Source: Streptomyces sp. NBC_01232 (GTDB taxonomy: Bacteria; Actinomycetota; Actinomycetes; Streptomycetales; Streptomycetaceae). Taken from it: DNA of 64,000 bases. Of the stretch, positions 25,891 through 33,810 are shown one piece after another. Within the stretch, counting starts at the first letter, position 1. Each line of letters begins with the position of its first letter. Where the stretch lies: positions 6,315,001 to 6,379,000 of the forward strand of contig NZ_CP108518.1 of the NCBI RefSeq assembly GCF_035989885.1. The letters run 5' to 3'. Below the pieces are notes generated by a model. It worked only from the letters and a program-made list of their open reading frames with translations. It did no database searches and had not been told where the DNA came from. The position numbers and the translations under genes were made by a program.

Positions 25891-27042
25891 ATGACGGAAT
25901 CCGTGAGCACTTCCGCTTCCGTGGGGACTTCCGCGGTACGCCTCCTGGGAACGCCGGCGGACGGACTGCGCATCGCCGCGGTGGGCACCAGCGAGATCAT
26001 CCGGGTCGCGCACGGATCTTCTCCACCCGGCGGGCAGGACGCGGCCGGCGCGGTCCATTCGAAGATCGACATGCACCATCACTTCTGCGCGCCGCAGTGG
26101 CGCGACTGGGCCGCGCACCACGGACTGATCGATCCGGAGCGGCTGCCGCCGTGGACCCGGCTCGACACCGAGGCGGCGATCCGCTTCATGGACGACACCG
26201 GTATCACCACCGCCGTCCTCAAGCCGATGCTGCCGGCCCGCTACCGCTCGTCGGCGCAGCTGCGCGAGGCCATCAACATCACGCTGCAGTCGATGACCGA
26301 GGTGGCGCAGTCGCATCCGGGGCGGTTCTCGTTCTACGTGCCGCTCTTCCTGGACGACCCGGACGCGTCGTCCTGGGCCGTGCGCCGCGGGCTCGGGCAG
26401 CTCGGCGCCGTCGGCGTGAACGTGACGGCCAACTACGGGGGCGTCTACCTCGGGGATCCCGCCTACGACCGGCTGTTCCACGAGCTGAACGAACGCGCCG
26501 CCGTGGTGGACACCCACCCGCACAACCTGCCCGACGGGCCGCCCGGTGGCTCCGGCGGCCCCGGTGCGCCGGGTGCGCCGGGTGCGCCGACGGTCCCGGG
26601 CATCCCCAACTTCATGTGCGACTTCCTGCTGGACACCACACGGGCCGCCGTGAACATGATCAGCAGGAGGACGCTGGACCGCTTCCCGGACCTCTCCGTC
26701 GTCCTGCCGCACGCCGGCGGCTTCCTGCCGTACATCGCGACGCGCCTGCAGGCCCTGGGCCGGTTCTGCGATCCGCGCGTCGAACCCGCGGCCGTCCGTG
26801 ACCACCTGGGCCGCTTCTACTACGACACCGCAGGGCCCATGGCGCCCGCCGCGACCCTGCTGGAGCATGTGCCGGCCGACCACATCCTCTTCGGCACCGA
26901 CTGGCCCGCCGCCCCCGCCGACACGGTGACCGAACTGGCCCTGCCCGCCCTCGAAGCGGATCCGGCCTTCACCCCGGAGCAACTGCGGGGGATCTACCAC
27001 GACAACGCGATGCGCCTGATCCCGCAGCTGGCGACCGCCTGA
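25891..27042 (+). CDS. Amidohydrolase family 2 protein (ACMSD-like)
   Basis: The 383-residue TIM-barrel metal enzyme has metal ligands HxH in IDMHHHFCAP, His in VVDTHPHN, His in VVLPHAGGF and Asp in LFGTDWPAA. The family includes aromatic and beta-keto acid decarboxylases and hydrolases. A 58-residue N-terminal extension precedes the first motif. A GPPGGSGGPGAPGAPGAP insert follows DTHPHN and is collagen-like. It is encoded right after the P450, so both probably act on the same small molecule. No Shine-Dalgarno stands out before the ATG. A strong hairpin follows at 27043. Confidence 0.9.
   Translation: MTESVSTSASVGTSAVRLLGTPADGLRIAAVGTSEIIRVAHGSSPPGGQDAAGAVHSKIDMHHHFCAPQWRDWAAHHGLIDPERLPPWTRLDTEAAIRFMDDTGITTAVLKPMLPARYRSSAQLREAINITLQSMTEVAQSHPGRFSFYVPLFLDDPDASSWAVRRGLGQLGAVGVNVTANYGGVYLGDPAYDRLFHELNERAAVVDTHPHNLPDGPPGGSGGPGAPGAPGAPTVPGIPNFMCDFLLDTTRAAVNMISRRTLDRFPDLSVVLPHAGGFLPYIATRLQALGRFCDPRVEPAAVRDHLGRFYYDTAGPMAPAATLLEHVPADHILFGTDWPAAPADTVTELALPALEADPAFTPEQLRGIYHDNAMRLIPQLATA
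26563..26589 (+). repeat. Three perfect 9-bp tandem repeats coding Gly-Ala-Pro
   Basis: GGTGCGCCG occurs three times head to tail inside the amidohydrolase gene and encodes part of a collagen-like GAPGAPGAP loop. The copy number of such a repeat could vary between strains. Confidence 0.85.
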
Positions 27043-27079
27043 CGGGGGCGCGGGCCGCACCCCGCGGCCCGCGCCCCCG
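27043..27079. terminator. Bidirectional hairpin between amidohydrolase and OsmC genes
   Basis: A 16-bp perfect stem (27043-27058 with 27064-27079) around a 5-nt loop starts directly after the amidohydrolase stop. It lies 21 bp from the OsmC stop on the opposite strand and can serve both convergent genes. Confidence 0.85.
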
Positions 27080-27099
27080 CCGGAGCGGAAGCGGGAGGA

Positions 27100-27528
27100 T
27101 CAGACGAGCTTGGCGCTCAGGGTGATCGTGGTGCCCGTCAGCGCCTGGCTGACCGGGCAGTTCGCCTTTGCGTCCTCGGCCGCGGCGGTGAACGCGTCGG
27201 CGTCCAGGCCCGGCACCTCGCCCTCGGTGGTGAGGTGGATGCCGGTGATGCCCTTGCCGGGCACGAAGGTGACGGCGGCCGAAGTGGTCAGCTTGGCCGG
27301 CGGGTTGCCCGCCTTCGCCAGGACGTTCGAGAAGGCCATGTTGAAGCAGCTGGAGTGCGCGGCGGCGATGAGCTCCTCCGGGCTGGTCCGCCCGTTTGCG
27401 GCCTCGTCGGTGCGCGCGGGCCAGGAGACCGGGTAGCTGCCGAGGCCGGACGAGTCGAGGGTGACGACGCCCTTGCCCTCGAACAGGTCGCCTTCCCAGA
27501 CGGCGTGTGCGTTGCGTGTGGCGGCCAT
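27100..27528 (-). CDS. OsmC/Ohr family peroxiredoxin
   Basis: The 142-residue protein belongs to the OsmC family of thiol-dependent peroxidases. It shows the two catalytic Cys motifs: AAHSSCFNMAFSNVL and AKANCPVSQAL. TSPEELIAAAHSS is the family signature. OsmC uses these cysteines to reduce organic hydroperoxides, protecting from oxidative stress. ATG 27528 is preceded by AAGGGAT at a good distance. It stands alone between a terminator and zapE on the same strand. Confidence 0.93.
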   Translation of the reverse strand: MAATRNAHAVWEGDLFEGKGVVTLDSSGLGSYPVSWPARTDEAANGRTSPEELIAAAHSSCFNMAFSNVLAKAGNPPAKLTTSAAVTFVPGKGITGIHLTTEGEVPGLDADAFTAAAEDAKANCPVSQALTGTTITLSAKLV

Positions 27529-27591
27529 GGTGGATCCCTTCGTAGAAGTGGGAACGGCCGGAGTACCCGAAGGTCCCCGCCGTCCCCAAAC

Positions 27592-28695
27592 CTACTGGGA
27601 GACCAGGGGCTTCGCGTCGCGCGCCAGCGCGGTGAGCCGCGATATGGCGCGGAAGTACTTCTTCCGGTAGCCGCCGTTCAGCATCTCGTCACTGAACAGC
27701 TGATCGAAGGGCACCCCGGAGGCCAGGACCGGGATCTCCCGGTCGTACAGCCGGTCGGCCAGTACCACCAGGCGCAGTGCCGTCGACTGGTCCGGCACCG
27801 GGCCGACATCGGTCAGGCAGACCGCCGTGATGCCGTCGGTCAGCCCGCCGTAGCGGCTCGGGTGCACCCGGGCCAGGTGTTCGAGCAGCCCGGGGAAATC
27901 GTCCAGGCTCGCGCCCTCGGTCGCGTACGCGGCCTTGGTGACCTGCTCGTCGGAGAACGGCGCCGGAGCCTCCGGCAGACCGCGGTGACGGTAGTCCTGG
28001 CCGTCGATCCGCAGCGGCCGGAAGTGAGCCGAGAGCCCCTGGATCTCGCGCAGGAAGTCGGCGGCGGCGAAGCGGCCCTCGCCGAGCTTGCCGGGCAGCG
28101 TGTTGGAGGTGGCGGCGAGCGCCACGCCCTGCTCGACGAGGCGGCTGAGCAGCGAGGACACCAGTACGGTGTCGCCCGGGTCGTCCAGCTCGAACTCGTC
28201 GATGCACAGCAGCCGGTGTCCGCCCAGGGTCTGCACGGTCTGCTGGAAGCCGAGCGCGCCGACCAGGTTGGTCAGCTCCACGAAGGTGCCGAAGGCCTTG
28301 AGCGCGGGCTCGGCCGGGGTGGCGTGCCAGAGGGAGGCCAGCAGGTGGGTCTTGCCGACGCCGTAGCCGCCGTCGAGGTAGACCCCGCGCGGACCGGTGG
28401 GGGCGGCGGGCTTCTTGGAGAACCAGCGCTTCTTGCCGGCGCCACTGGCGTGCGCCCCGCCCAGACCGGCGGCGAAGCCGCTCAGGACGGTGACGGCCTC
28501 GGACTGGCTCGGCTGGGTCGGGTCCGGGTTGTACGTGTCGAAGCGCACCGAGTCGAACCGCGGCGGCGGGACCATCTCGGCCACCAGCCGCTCGGCGGGC
28601 ACCCGCGGTTCGCGCGCGCACAGGGCCTGGGGGCCCGCGTCGGCTATGGGGGGCCGGCCGGAGGTGTAACCGGAGGTGGAGAGAGATGTTGACAC
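27592..28695 (-). CDS. zapE: Cell division protein ZapE / AFG1-like ATPase
   Basis: The 367-residue AAA-type ATPase has Walker A YLDGGYGVGKTHLLASL, Walker B LCIDEFELDD and a downstream Arg/Asn segment (ALAATSNTLPGKLGEGRFA) typical of AFG1/ZapE. Family members act in cell division (E. coli ZapE binds FtsZ) or as mitochondrial protein-quality factors; the Streptomyces role is unproven. A GTG at 28695 lies 8 nt after a TAGAGT -10-like box, pointing to leaderless translation; the upstream ATG at 28722 would lie inside the promoter. It diverges from the RibD-like gene by 36 bp. Confidence 0.88.
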   Translation of the reverse strand: MSTSLSTSGYTSGRPPIADAGPQALCAREPRVPAERLVAEMVPPPRFDSVRFDTYNPDPTQPSQSEAVTVLSGFAAGLGGAHASGAGKKRWFSKKPAAPTGPRGVYLDGGYGVGKTHLLASLWHATPAEPALKAFGTFVELTNLVGALGFQQTVQTLGGHRLLCIDEFELDDPGDTVLVSSLLSRLVEQGVALAATSNTLPGKLGEGRFAAADFLREIQGLSAHFRPLRIDGQDYRHRGLPEAPAPFSDEQVTKAAYATEGASLDDFPGLLEHLARVHPSRYGGLTDGITAVCLTDVGPVPDQSTALRLVVLADRLYDREIPVLASGVPFDQLFSDEMLNGGYRKKYFRAISRLTALARDAKPLVSQ

Positions 28696-28703
28696 AGCTC
28701 TTA

Positions 28704-28709
28704 ACTCTA
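28704..28709 (-). promoter_or_regulatory. Candidate -10 box for zapE
   Basis: TAGAGT on the minus strand lies 8 nt before the GTG at 28695. The same short 36-bp region must also hold the promoter of the divergent reductase gene; a TTGACA at 28689-28694 on the plus strand lies too far upstream for a classical pair. Confidence 0.5.
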
Positions 28710-28731
28710 CGGGGCGTGGCACACTGCACCG

Positions 28732-29520
28732 ATGCGACGCCTGTTCCCTGTGACCGATCAGACATCAGCCTCGCCCCAGGACCGGGCCGACCGGGAGTGG
28801 TCGCTCGACGAGCTGGCGGACGCCTACGCGTACCCCGCGCTGGGGGCCGACGGCCCGGCGCACTGGCTCCGGGCGAACATGGTCTCCACTCTGGACGGGG
28901 CCGCCCAGCACGACGGCCGCTCGCAGCCGATCTCCGGCGAGAGCGACATGCGGATCTTCGGCACCCTGCGGGCGCTGGCCGATGTGGTGGTCGTCGGCGC
29001 GGAAACGGTTCGCCAGGAGGGCTACCGACCGGCCCGCGCCCGGGAGGCCTTCGCCGCCCGCCGTGCCGCCTCCGGGCAGGGCCCGGCCCCCGCCATCGCC
29101 GTGGTCACCGCGAGCATGGACCTGGACTTCTCGCTGCCGCTGTTCACCTCCCCGCTGGTGCCGACCCTGGTGGTCACCGGAGCCGCCGCGCCCGCCGCCA
29201 GGGTGGAGGAGGCCGTGGGGGCCGGTGCCGAGGTCGTGGTGGCCGGTGACGGCGCGGCCGTGGACGTCGCCCGGGCGGTGCGGGAGCTGGCCGCGCGGGG
29301 ACTGCGCCGCCAGCTCACCGAGGGCGGGCCGCGGCTGCTGGGCCAGTTCGTGGCCGCCGACGCCCTGGATGAGCTGTGCCTGACGATCTCCCCGATGCTC
29401 ACCGCCGGCGGTGCCCAGCGGATCTCCGGCGGGCCCTCCGTCACGGTTCCGCACCGGCTCGCGCCCGCCTGCGTACTGGAAGAGGCCGGGTTCCTCTTCA
29501 CGAGCTACCGTCGGATCTGA
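28732..29520 (+). CDS. Pyrimidine reductase family (RibD C-terminal domain / DHFR-like) protein
   Basis: The 262-residue protein has the RibD-C fold: LRANMVSTLDGAAQHDGRSQ (substrate and NADPH region), ADVVVVGAETVRQEGYRPAR, LTEGGPRLLGQFVAADALDE and LCLTISPMLTAGGAQRISGG. Stand-alone members reduce ribityl-amino-pyrimidines or related heterocycles with NADPH. There is no deaminase domain, so it need not be part of riboflavin synthesis. It diverges from zapE. The ATG at 28732 has no Shine-Dalgarno; CACACT lies 6 nt upstream as a weak leaderless -10 candidate. Confidence 0.88.
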   Translation: MRRLFPVTDQTSASPQDRADREWSLDELADAYAYPALGADGPAHWLRANMVSTLDGAAQHDGRSQPISGESDMRIFGTLRALADVVVVGAETVRQEGYRPARAREAFAARRAASGQGPAPAIAVVTASMDLDFSLPLFTSPLVPTLVVTGAAAPAARVEEAVGAGAEVVVAGDGAAVDVARAVRELAARGLRRQLTEGGPRLLGQFVAADALDELCLTISPMLTAGGAQRISGGPSVTVPHRLAPACVLEEAGFLFTSYRRI

Positions 29521-29668
29521 CAAGGCGCGGAATTTGTCGTTCCGCTTTGCTTCCGCCGGGCACATAACTGGGCAGGTATGTCTGCGCAGGGCCCCGTGCG
29601 ACAGCGGGGCAGGATGGTTTCCGCAGGGGCCGGCCGGCCGGCCTCGGCCCATGAAGGAGAGGGCGTCC

Positions 29669-30136
29669 GTGTTCACGAGCGTTTTGATGATTGAGCAGCC
29701 GCTGACCACGGTGGACGTGGACTTCGTCACCACCCTGCACGGGGACGACGCGGTCTCCTTCATCGTCCTCATGCAACCCCGGGGCGACCAGGACCGACTG
29801 CTGCGCGCCATCGACGACGTGGCGCTCGGCGAGCTCCCCGAGGCCATCCGCGAGGGCGACGAACCCGAGGGCGAGGCCGCCCTCGGCCCCGCCGCGCACG
29901 CCCTCGCGCACTCCCTGAACGCACTGCGCGCCAAGGGCGCCAAGGCCGTCGGGCAGCTCGTCGAGGACCACCCGCTCGACAAACTGAAGTCCGTCGTGGA
30001 AGAGCACGGCGCCGACGAGGTGATCGTCCTGACCGCCCCGCACTTCGTGGAGGAGTTCTTCCACCGGGACTGGGCCTCCCGCGCCCGCCACAAGGTCGGC
30101 GTTCCCGTGCTCAAGCTCTTCGCCCACAACGAATAG
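29669..30136 (+). CDS. Small conserved protein of unknown function (UspA-like fold?)
   Basis: The 155-residue protein from GTG 29669 begins MFTSVLMIEQPLTTVDVDFV. It contains SFIVLMQPRGDQDRLLRAID and ends HKVGVPVLKLFAHNE. The alternating beta/alpha pattern and the closing VPVLKLF strand resemble universal stress-type folds, but the P-loop is absent. To my knowledge relatives have sometimes been labelled indole-3-glycerol phosphate synthase in Streptomyces annotation. Nothing in the sequence supports that: TrpC is about 270 residues with a TIM barrel. GTG is chosen because AAGGAGAGGG lies just before it, inside a longer frame from ATG 29651. It sits 61 bp upstream of murC. Confidence 0.75.
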   Translation: MFTSVLMIEQPLTTVDVDFVTTLHGDDAVSFIVLMQPRGDQDRLLRAIDDVALGELPEAIREGDEPEGEAALGPAAHALAHSLNALRAKGAKAVGQLVEDHPLDKLKSVVEEHGADEVIVLTAPHFVEEFFHRDWASRARHKVGVPVLKLFAHNE

Positions 30137-30197
30137 GCTTGGGGCCAGTCAGAGCCTCACGCGCACCCGCAAGCAACACGATCCTGGAGCGACCTGA

Positions 30198-31595
30198 ATG
30201 AAGCCCGGCCTGCCGACCGCCATGGAACGGCCCCACTTCATCGGCATCGGCGGCGCCGGCATGTCCGGCATCGCGAAGATCCTGGCCCAGCGCGGAGCCC
30301 AGGTCGCCGGCAGCGACTCCCGCGGTGACTCCGAGACCGCCGAGGCGCTGCGCGCCCACGGCGTCACGGTCCACGGCGGACACGCGGCCGGCAACCTCGC
30401 CGCCGACTCCACCTGCGTGGTCGTCTCCAGCGCCATCCGCGCCGACAACCCCGAGCTGGCCCGCGCCGCCGAGCTGGGCATCCCCGTCGTGCACCGTTCC
30501 GACGGCCTCGCCGCACTGATGGACGGGCTGCGCCCGATCGCCGTCGCCGGCACGCACGGCAAGACCACCACCACCTCGATGCTGGCGGTGTCCCTCTCGG
30601 CCCTGGGCCTGGACCCCTCGTACGCCATCGGCGGCGACCTGGACGCGCCCGGCTCCAACGCCCACCACGGCGAGGGCGACATCTTCGTCGCCGAGGCGGA
30701 CGAGAGCGACCGCACCTTCCACAAGTACACCCCGCAGGTCGCGATCATCCTCAACGCGGAGCTCGACCACCACGCGAACTACGCCTCCATCGAGGAGATC
30801 TACGAGTCCTTCGAGACCTTCGTCGGCAAGGTCGTGCCCGGCGGCACCCTCGTCGTCGCCCACGGCCAGGAGGGCGCCGCCGAGATCGCCCGCCGCGTCG
30901 CGGGCCGGGAGGGCCTCACCGTCGTCACGTACGGCGAGGAGGAGGGCGCCGACGTCCGCATCACCAAGATCACCCCGCGCGGCCTGACCAGCGAGGTCAC
31001 CGTGATCCTGGACGGCCGGATGCTCACCTTCACCGTCTCGGTCCCCGGCCGCCACTACGCGCACAACGCCGTCGCGGCCCTCGCCGCGGGCGTGGCCCTC
31101 GGCATCCCGGCGCACAACCTGGCGAGCGCGCTCGGCAAGTACACCGGCGTCAAGCGCCGCCTCCAGCTCAAGGGAGAGGCCGCGGGCGTCCAGGTCATCG
31201 ACTCCTACGCGCACCACCCCACCGAGATGACCGCCGACCTGGAGGCCATCCGCGGCGCCGCCGGGGACTCCCGGATCCTGGTCGTCTTCCAGCCGCACCT
31301 CTTCTCCCGCACCCAGGAGCTGGGCAAGGAGATGGGCCAGTCGCTGGCGCTGGCCGACGCCTCTCTGGTCCTGGACATCTACCCGGCCCGCGAGGACCCG
31401 ATCCCCGGCGTCACCAGCGAGCTGATCATCGCGGCCGCACGCACCGCTGGCGCCGACGTGAGTGCCGAGCACGACAAAGCGGCCGTCGCCGACGCCATCG
31501 CGGGAATGGCCAAGCCCGGCGATCTCGTTCTCACCATGGGCGCGGGTGACGTCACGGACCTCGGTCCGGCCATCCTCGCCCGGCTGTCGAGCTGA
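30198..31595 (+). CDS. murC: UDP-N-acetylmuramate--L-alanine ligase
   Basis: The 465-residue Mur ligase adds L-Ala to UDP-MurNAc in peptidoglycan synthesis. It has the N-terminal UDP-binding domain (FIGIGGAGMSGIAKILAQRG), the central ATPase P-loop (AVAGTHGKTTTTSMLAVSL), the metal and catalytic segment ADESDRTF, and the C-terminal domain YAHHPTEM / VFQPHLFSRTQEL. All are intact and the length is normal. GGAG precedes the ATG. It lies outside the division-wall (dcw) cluster, as known for streptomycetes. msrB starts 23 bp downstream. Confidence 0.97.
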   Translation: MKPGLPTAMERPHFIGIGGAGMSGIAKILAQRGAQVAGSDSRGDSETAEALRAHGVTVHGGHAAGNLAADSTCVVVSSAIRADNPELARAAELGIPVVHRSDGLAALMDGLRPIAVAGTHGKTTTTSMLAVSLSALGLDPSYAIGGDLDAPGSNAHHGEGDIFVAEADESDRTFHKYTPQVAIILNAELDHHANYASIEEIYESFETFVGKVVPGGTLVVAHGQEGAAEIARRVAGREGLTVVTYGEEEGADVRITKITPRGLTSEVTVILDGRMLTFTVSVPGRHYAHNAVAALAAGVALGIPAHNLASALGKYTGVKRRLQLKGEAAGVQVIDSYAHHPTEMTADLEAIRGAAGDSRILVVFQPHLFSRTQELGKEMGQSLALADASLVLDIYPAREDPIPGVTSELIIAAARTAGADVSAEHDKAAVADAIAGMAKPGDLVLTMGAGDVTDLGPAILARLSS

Positions 31596-31618
31596 AGGTA
31601 CGAGGGAGCGGGAGAGTC

Positions 31619-32026
31619 ATGTCGTACGAGGTCGAGAAGACGGACGAGCAGTGGCAGGCGGAGCTGACCCCGTCCGAGTACCAGGTCCTGCGCCTGGCGG
31701 GCACGGAGCCGGCCTTCCGCGGTGAGTACACGGACACCAAGACGGAGGGCGTCTACTCCTGCCGCGGCTGCGGGTCCGAGCTGTTCCGCTCGTCGGAGAA
31801 GTTCGAGTCGCACTGCGGCTGGCCGTCCTTCTTCGACCCCAAGGACACCGACGCGGTCGAACTGATCGCGGACACCTCGCACGGCATGGTCCGCACCGAG
31901 GTCCGCTGCGCGAAGTGCGGCTCCCACCTGGGCCACGTCTTCGAGGGCGAGGGCTACCCGACCCCCACGGACCAGCGGTACTGCATCAACAGCATCTCCC
32001 TGCGCCTGACCCCGACGGAGGCCTGA
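31619..32026 (+). CDS. msrB: Peptide-methionine (R)-S-oxide reductase
   Basis: The 135-residue MsrB repairs oxidised methionine (R-sulfoxide) using thioredoxin. Structural zinc is held by two CxxC pairs (YSCRGCGSE and VRCAKCGSHL). The active site is HVFEGEG and RYCINSISL, with the catalytic Cys in RYCIN. EKFESHCGWPSFFDP is the family signature. GGGAG lies about 8 bp before the ATG. It follows murC by 23 bp and is probably in the same transcript. Confidence 0.96.
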   Translation: MSYEVEKTDEQWQAELTPSEYQVLRLAGTEPAFRGEYTDTKTEGVYSCRGCGSELFRSSEKFESHCGWPSFFDPKDTDAVELIADTSHGMVRTEVRCAKCGSHLGHVFEGEGYPTPTDQRYCINSISLRLTPTEA

Positions 32027-32088
32027 CCCCGACGGAGGTCCGGGGGCGCGCGAGGCGCGGGCCCCGGAACACAGGACACACGGGACAC

Positions 32089-32128
32089 ACAGGACGGCCG
32101 CCACCGAACCCGGTAGCGGCCGTCCTGT
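32089..32128. terminator. Bidirectional hairpin between msrB and VOC genes
   Basis: A 13-bp stem (32089-32101 with 32116-32128) is extended by an inner ACCG/CGGT pair. It lies between two convergent stops. A short run of ACACGGGACACACAGGAC-like repeats precedes it. Confidence 0.8.
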
Positions 32129-32145
32129 CGTGTCTGCGGCCCGTC

Positions 32146-32529
32146 TCAGGCCGGGGTGTTCCATTCGACCAGCTGGACGACGATGCCGTTCGGGTCGGTC
32201 AGCTGGAACAGGCGCTCGCCCCAGGGCTCTTCGCGCAGGGGCATCGTGATGGGGGCGCCCTCGGCGCGCAGGCGGGCTTCCTCCGCCGCGAGGCCGGTGA
32301 CGGTGAGCGCCAGGATCAGGCCGGACGCCCGCTGGTCGCGCTGCTCGGGCGGGAGGACCTCGATGCCGCGGCGCAGCAGCACGATGTCGGCGGCGGCGTC
32401 CTCGCGGGTCAGGGAGGCGAAGCCGTCATCGGCCATGGCGACCTGATAGCCGAGGTGGGTGCAGAAGAACGCGCGGGAGGCGTCCACGTCGTCGACGGTC
32501 AGGGACAGGGTGGAAGTGGTGACGTGCAC
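32146..32529 (-). CDS. VOC (glyoxalase/bleomycin-resistance-like) superfamily protein
   Basis: The 127-residue protein has two beta-alpha-beta-beta-beta modules typical of vicinal-oxygen-chelate proteins: STLSLTVDDVDASRAFFCTH and LGYQVAMADDGFASL in the first, APITMPLREEPWGERLFQLT followed by DPNGIVVQLVEW in the second. The C-terminal Glu in QLVEW is a typical metal ligand. Substrate unknown. GTG 32529 has AGGAG 5 bp upstream. It is divergent from a TetR regulator across 105 bp, suggesting TetR controls it. Confidence 0.88.
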   Translation of the reverse strand: MHVTTSTLSLTVDDVDASRAFFCTHLGYQVAMADDGFASLTREDAAADIVLLRRGIEVLPPEQRDQRASGLILALTVTGLAAEEARLRAEGAPITMPLREEPWGERLFQLTDPNGIVVQLVEWNTPA

Positions 32530-32622
32530 GCGGCTCCTGAGGCAGGCTTGGGCGAACTTTACGACGGACGTAACTTTAAGCGGACCGCGATGGGTCGGTC
32601 AAGCATAATTTTGCTACGAGTG

Positions 32623-32628
32623 TAAGAT
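32623..32628 (+). promoter_or_regulatory. Candidate -10 box of the TetR gene
   Basis: TAAGAT is 6 nt before the ATG at 32635, in an AT-rich 70-bp stretch (GTAACTTTAAGC and GCATAATTTTGC) that is unusual for this window. The spacing suits a leaderless message and probable autoregulation by TetR. Confidence 0.5.
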
Positions 32629-32634
32629 TTCCTC

Positions 32635-33279
32635 ATGACTGCCGAGACGGGACTCCGTGAGTCCAAGAAGCAGGAGACCAGGCAGCTGATCTCCGACCGC
32701 GCCACCCGGCTCTTCATGGAGCAGGGCTTCGAAGAGACGACCATCGCCGAGATCGCCGCCGCGGCCCGCGTCGCCAAGAAGACGGTCACCAACTACTTCC
32801 CGCGCAAGGAGGACCTCGCCCTCGACCACCACGAGGCCTTCACCCGGACCCTGGCCGACGCGGTCGCGGGCCGCGGCTCGGGGGAAGGGCCGCTCGCCGC
32901 CGTGGGGCGGGTGCTCCGCTCCGCGCTGGCCGAACACAGCCCGGTCGCCGGATTCACCGGCCCCGACTTCGCCCGTATGGTCGCCGCGAGCCCCACCCTC
33001 ACCGCCCGCCTGCGCGAACTGCACGACCGGCGGGAGGAGGAGCTGGCCCGAGCCCTGGCGGCCGCCGCGCCGCAGGAGGCCGACGGAATCGCTCCCCGGG
33101 CCGCCGCCGCCCTGATCGCCGCGGCCGACCGGCTGTTGTTCCGGCGCATCCAGGAACTCACGCTCGCGGGCCGCACCGACGACGAGATCGAGGCCGCGCT
33201 GGTCCCGGAGGCGGACCACGTCCTCGCCCTCCTCGCCGTGCCCCTCGGCGCCTTCGCCGCGCCCGCGCCCGCGGCTTAG
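32635..33279 (+). CDS. TetR/AcrR family transcriptional regulator
   Basis: The 214-residue protein has the TetR N-terminal DNA-binding domain: TRQLISDRATRLFMEQGFEE, TTIAEIAAAARVAKKTVTNY and FPRKEDLAL. The C-terminal ligand-binding domain (about 65-214) is helical and Ala-rich; its ligand is unknown. It most likely represses itself and the divergent VOC gene. Its stop overlaps by 4 bp the stop of the convergent unknown gene downstream. Confidence 0.93.
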   Translation: MTAETGLRESKKQETRQLISDRATRLFMEQGFEETTIAEIAAAARVAKKTVTNYFPRKEDLALDHHEAFTRTLADAVAGRGSGEGPLAAVGRVLRSALAEHSPVAGFTGPDFARMVAASPTLTARLRELHDRREEELARALAAAAPQEADGIAPRAAAALIAAADRLLFRRIQELTLAGRTDDEIEAALVPEADHVLALLAVPLGAFAAPAPAA

Positions 33280-33743
33280 ACCTGCTCCCCGTACACCCTG
33301 ATCCCGGCGGGCCGGAGCGCGCCGACCGTCGTCCAGGCCGGCCGCCCCGTCAGCTCCCGTGCCCACGCGTCGAGATCGTCACCGGAGTCGTGGAAGAACC
33401 AGGACCCGAAGCTTCCCAGGGCCTGAAGGGCGGGGGCGGGCCGGTAGCGCAGCTCGCAGTGGACCTGCACGTAGTGGTCGTGATCGCCGCCGTCGTCGCA
33501 GACCTCGAACTGCCGCGCCAGGTCCAGCGTGAACATCGCCGGGCCGTCGAACGAGTGGGTCCCGTACTGGAACAGCAGGCCGTCGGCGTCAGGGGCGTCC
33601 GGTACGTCGAACGGGCGGCGGCCGAAGCGGAGGAAGGCGAGCCAGGCCTCCTCCGTCCCGGGGCCGGCGAGCGCCCGCCGCGCGGACCGCAGTTCACCCT
33701 CCAGCAGTCCCACGGCCTCGTCGACCGACGGCCTCGGCGTCAT
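33276..33743 (-). CDS. Conserved hypothetical protein (155 aa)
   Basis: The protein runs MTPRPSVDEAVGLLEGELRS to RPAGIRVYGEQV. It has DGLLFQYGTHSFDGPAMFTL, DHDHYVQVHCELRYRPAPAL and SWFFHDSGDDLDAWARELTG. The sequence is rich in Asp, Tyr and Trp; it is soluble with no signal peptide. I do not recognise a family. The ATG at 33743 has GAGGAG at a plausible distance. It lies next to another small unknown gene on the same strand, 67 bp apart. Confidence 0.7.
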   Translation of the reverse strand: MTPRPSVDEAVGLLEGELRSARRALAGPGTEEAWLAFLRFGRRPFDVPDAPDADGLLFQYGTHSFDGPAMFTLDLARQFEVCDDGGDHDHYVQVHCELRYRPAPALQALGSFGSWFFHDSGDDLDAWARELTGRPAWTTVGALRPAGIRVYGEQV

Positions 33744-33810
33744 CTCCGCACTCCTCGTCACCACAGTGATGTCCGCCGTGGCGAACCGAACGGCCGGACC
33801 TGCGCGCGGG

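Noticed and set aside
26563..26589. Possible CRISPR-like repeat
   Set aside because: Contiguous 9-bp coding repeats without spacers; no cas genes.
22369..27060. 1563-codon open frame on the minus strand
   Set aside because: The PhoX-like protein explains its end; the remainder is antisense to the P450 and amidohydrolase genes.
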